Below are positions 62,315-64,000 of a stretch of 64,000 bases of DNA, piece by piece (positions within the stretch are counted from its first letter, which is position 1; the number at the start of each line of letters is the position of its first letter). The stretch covers positions 4,681 through 68,680 of the forward strand of contig JAAMXP010001983.1 of assembly GCA_019693395.1 (NCBI GenBank), read 5' to 3'. The DNA comes from Ettlia oleoabundans (Eukaryota > Chlorophyta > Chlorophyceae > Chlamydomonadales). The translations under genes and the position numbers were made by a program. Under the pieces are notes generated by a model. It did not search any database, was not told where the DNA came from, and was given only the letters and a program-made list of their open reading frames with translations.

Positions 62315-62831
62315 CAAGGTAATTTTTCGATGAAGGATAGTTGCTTTGTGCAGGGTGTGGCATTTTTGTGGCACTGGTGTGGCAGAGCTGGCGCCAGCGG
62401 ATGGGAGCAGGGAGCACCGCTACCTTTGTGGCTATGTAGAGACAAACAGATCAACTGCGGCAGGGCACGCTTCAGGCCGCGAGCGCCCCTTCCGCAGAGA
62501 ATGCTTGCAAGCACCAGTTGTGCCTCAGCGCACCGGATTACATCCAATTTGGTAAGTCAACTGTCTAGACCATTTAATAAGCTGACAGTACGCTAATTTG
62601 GGCCCTTTAAGCGGCGGAATAAAGGGCCTTTCCTCTGTGGCTGCCAGCGGTGCAAACCGCAGAAAACACGGGCTGGGTGCCATCCGTTTGCGCCACGGTT
62701 CATTTAAAACGTATAGCCTTCCGTGTCCCGTTGGTGATTTTGCTTTAAGTTTGTTGTTCTGCTCAGAGCACTCCAGGGCTACCGCTAAAGTGCAAGATCA
62801 TTGACACTTTTGCGGGGCACTTGTAGCAGCC
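62315..62831. other. Intergenic / GOT1 upstream region
   Basis: 517 bp before the GOT1 start codon. No supported exon; probably promoter and 5' UTR of GOT1. Confidence 0.4.
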
Positions 62832-63850
62832 ATGATGGACGACAGGCGAAGTGCGTGACCTGCACCATGTTATGATCCTGCGAGTTTGGTCGTGTTGCAG
62901 CTTACCAAACCAGCGGAGAACAGAAGTTTGCGCAAAGTTGGCGCGGTGGTGACTGCCAGCACGCGGTGGTGGCATCAGCCATATTCACGACTGCAACCGC
63001 CCCTTGCCGACCCGCCCTGTGCTCATCCCGTGGCTGCAGAAATTGGCGTGGGCCTGACGGGGTTGGGCTTCCTATTCCTCATCCTAGGCGTGCTGTTCTT
63101 CTTCGATAGAGGGCTCCTAGCCATGGGAAACGTGCGGCTCTACAGCGTGGCATCGGGCTTGCTGTGTGGTACCCACTTGGTGGCCCAATCTGAGGAGCAC
63201 ACCTTACCTGGCCATGCCCTTGATTCTTTAAACCCAAGTTATACAATGTACCGAATGCTGATGCGGTACATGCTAGTCGGTTTGCTTCCAGTCATTCACA
63301 ACCCCGGTAGTCAGCCGGACTGCCTCTAACTGCCATGAGCCAGTATGTGCTAAGCTGCGACTGCTCTCCACCTTGCTGCAGGTGCTTTTCCTCACAGGAG
63401 TGGGGCTCACAATAGGGCCGCAGGCAGCACTGCGCTTCTTCATGCGCCCCAAGAATTACAAGGGCAGCGCTTTCTTTCTGGGAGGAGTGGTGCTTGTGGT
63501 GTGGGGATGGACGCTAGTAGGTGCGGGTCGCAGCTGGCAACAGCCTTGCAGCAGTGGAAAGGGCTGATGCTTGGGGAACCCACATTGCTTCGCAGCAACT
63601 CCGTGGCCACCAGTTGCCTGCTGCTGTGCGCTGGCTACCATTGGGTGCATCCCAGTCACCCTGCCTGCTCTTCAGGGTCAGCGAAGCAAGAGGCAATTCG
63701 GGCTGTACCCGGAACCTCGGCCTGCAAGTCTTCCTGGAACCGATCTTGCCGGGTGCCCTCTGTGCCTGCTGCTGCAGGGTTTGCGCTGGAGATGTGGGGT
63801 TTCTGGCTTCTCTTCAGCGCCTTCTTCCCTACAGTGCTGTCCTTCCTGCG
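62832..63850 (+). CDS. GOT1: GOT1 (Golgi transport 1) homologue, 5' part (partial)
   Basis: Exons 62832-62850 (MMDDRR/K), 63040-63131, 63382-63520 and 63778-63850; the next exon is outside the window after the GTAAGC donor at 63851. The reading is typical GOT1: KIGVGLTGLGFLFLILGVLF, FFDRGLLAMGN, VLFLTGVGLTIGPQAALRFF, RPKNYKGSAFFLGG, LEMWGFWLLFSAFFPTVLSF. GOT1 is a small four-helix membrane protein of the ER and early Golgi that aids vesicle fusion and transport from ER to Golgi. The exon 1/2 junction rebuilds the conserved Lys codon A/AA. The final helix-to-C-terminus part is missing. The second ATG at 62835 is an alternative start. Confidence 0.93.
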
Positions 63851-64000
63851 GTAAGCGGCCTGCACAAGGCAGCAGTGGCAGCTAAGCTTGGGCTGCTGGG
63901 TGTCACAGGGGTGCTGTCATCAAAAGTTTTTGCCTCGCGGTCACACTGCCTGCCATTGCCACTCCGCTTGCCATCTGGCTCAGCAGTCGGTGCCCGTCGT

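Overview
This window is nuclear DNA from an intron-rich eukaryote, most likely a green alga (Chlorophyta, probably a core chlorophyte). The support is: moderately GC-rich sequence; very many short exons (50-250 nt) joined by introns of roughly 70-400 nt ending in a pyrimidine tract and GCAG; TGTAA motifs (the chlorophyte polyadenylation signal) after several stop codons; abundant CAG/CTG runs; and plant-type protein families (plant-type ASCH, DCD domain, gametolysin/M11 peptidase, LRR and TKL receptor proteins). No prokaryotic features, rRNA, tRNA, CRISPR or transposon were seen. All gene models were spliced by eye, requiring phase agreement at every junction; only exon 1 of the ABC-F gene, one donor of the B-box-like gene and a few alternative donors stay doubtful.

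Layout. 50-1383 (+) 3' half of a RimO-type methylthiotransferase; 2001-3420 (-) XPT1-like phosphoribosyltransferase; 4193-5305 (-) HINT1-type HIT hydrolase, divergent over 154 bp from 5460-8081 (+) a Tas-type aldo/keto reductase; 8285-10274 (-) ASCH-domain protein with a PYM/eIF2A-like tail; 10918-16937 (+) a 1390-residue Q-rich DCD-domain protein; 17236-24445 (+) a 1565-residue membrane-anchored M11 metallopeptidase; 24704-25954 (-) a small secreted protein; 26732-33130 (+) an LRR receptor-like protein without kinase; 33502-38520 (-) an ABC-F ATPase; 38945-43736 (+) zuotin/ZRF1; 44470-45301 (+) a small B-box-like protein; 46481-49798 (-) a PGS1-type phosphatidylglycerophosphate synthase; 50491-55331 (+) and 55986-61547 (-) two convergent receptor-like kinases; 61832-62314 (+) a doubtful small gene; 62832-63850 (+) the 5' part of GOT1.

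How the genes relate. There is no operon logic. Housekeeping genes for translation and protein folding (RimO, ABC-F, ZRF1), salvage and detoxification (XPT1, HINT, AKR), mitochondrial lipid synthesis (PGS1) and ER-Golgi transport (GOT1) alternate with a concentration of cell-surface or secreted proteins (M11 peptidase, small secreted protein, LRR protein, two receptor kinases). Many neighbours are divergent and probably share promoter regions.

The two strongest unusual observations are (1) a high share of GC-AG introns, about 18 of some 142 hand-modelled introns, spread over eight genes, and (2) a six-exon tandem duplication in the ectodomain of the second receptor kinase that keeps every intron phase and the same GC donor in both copies.
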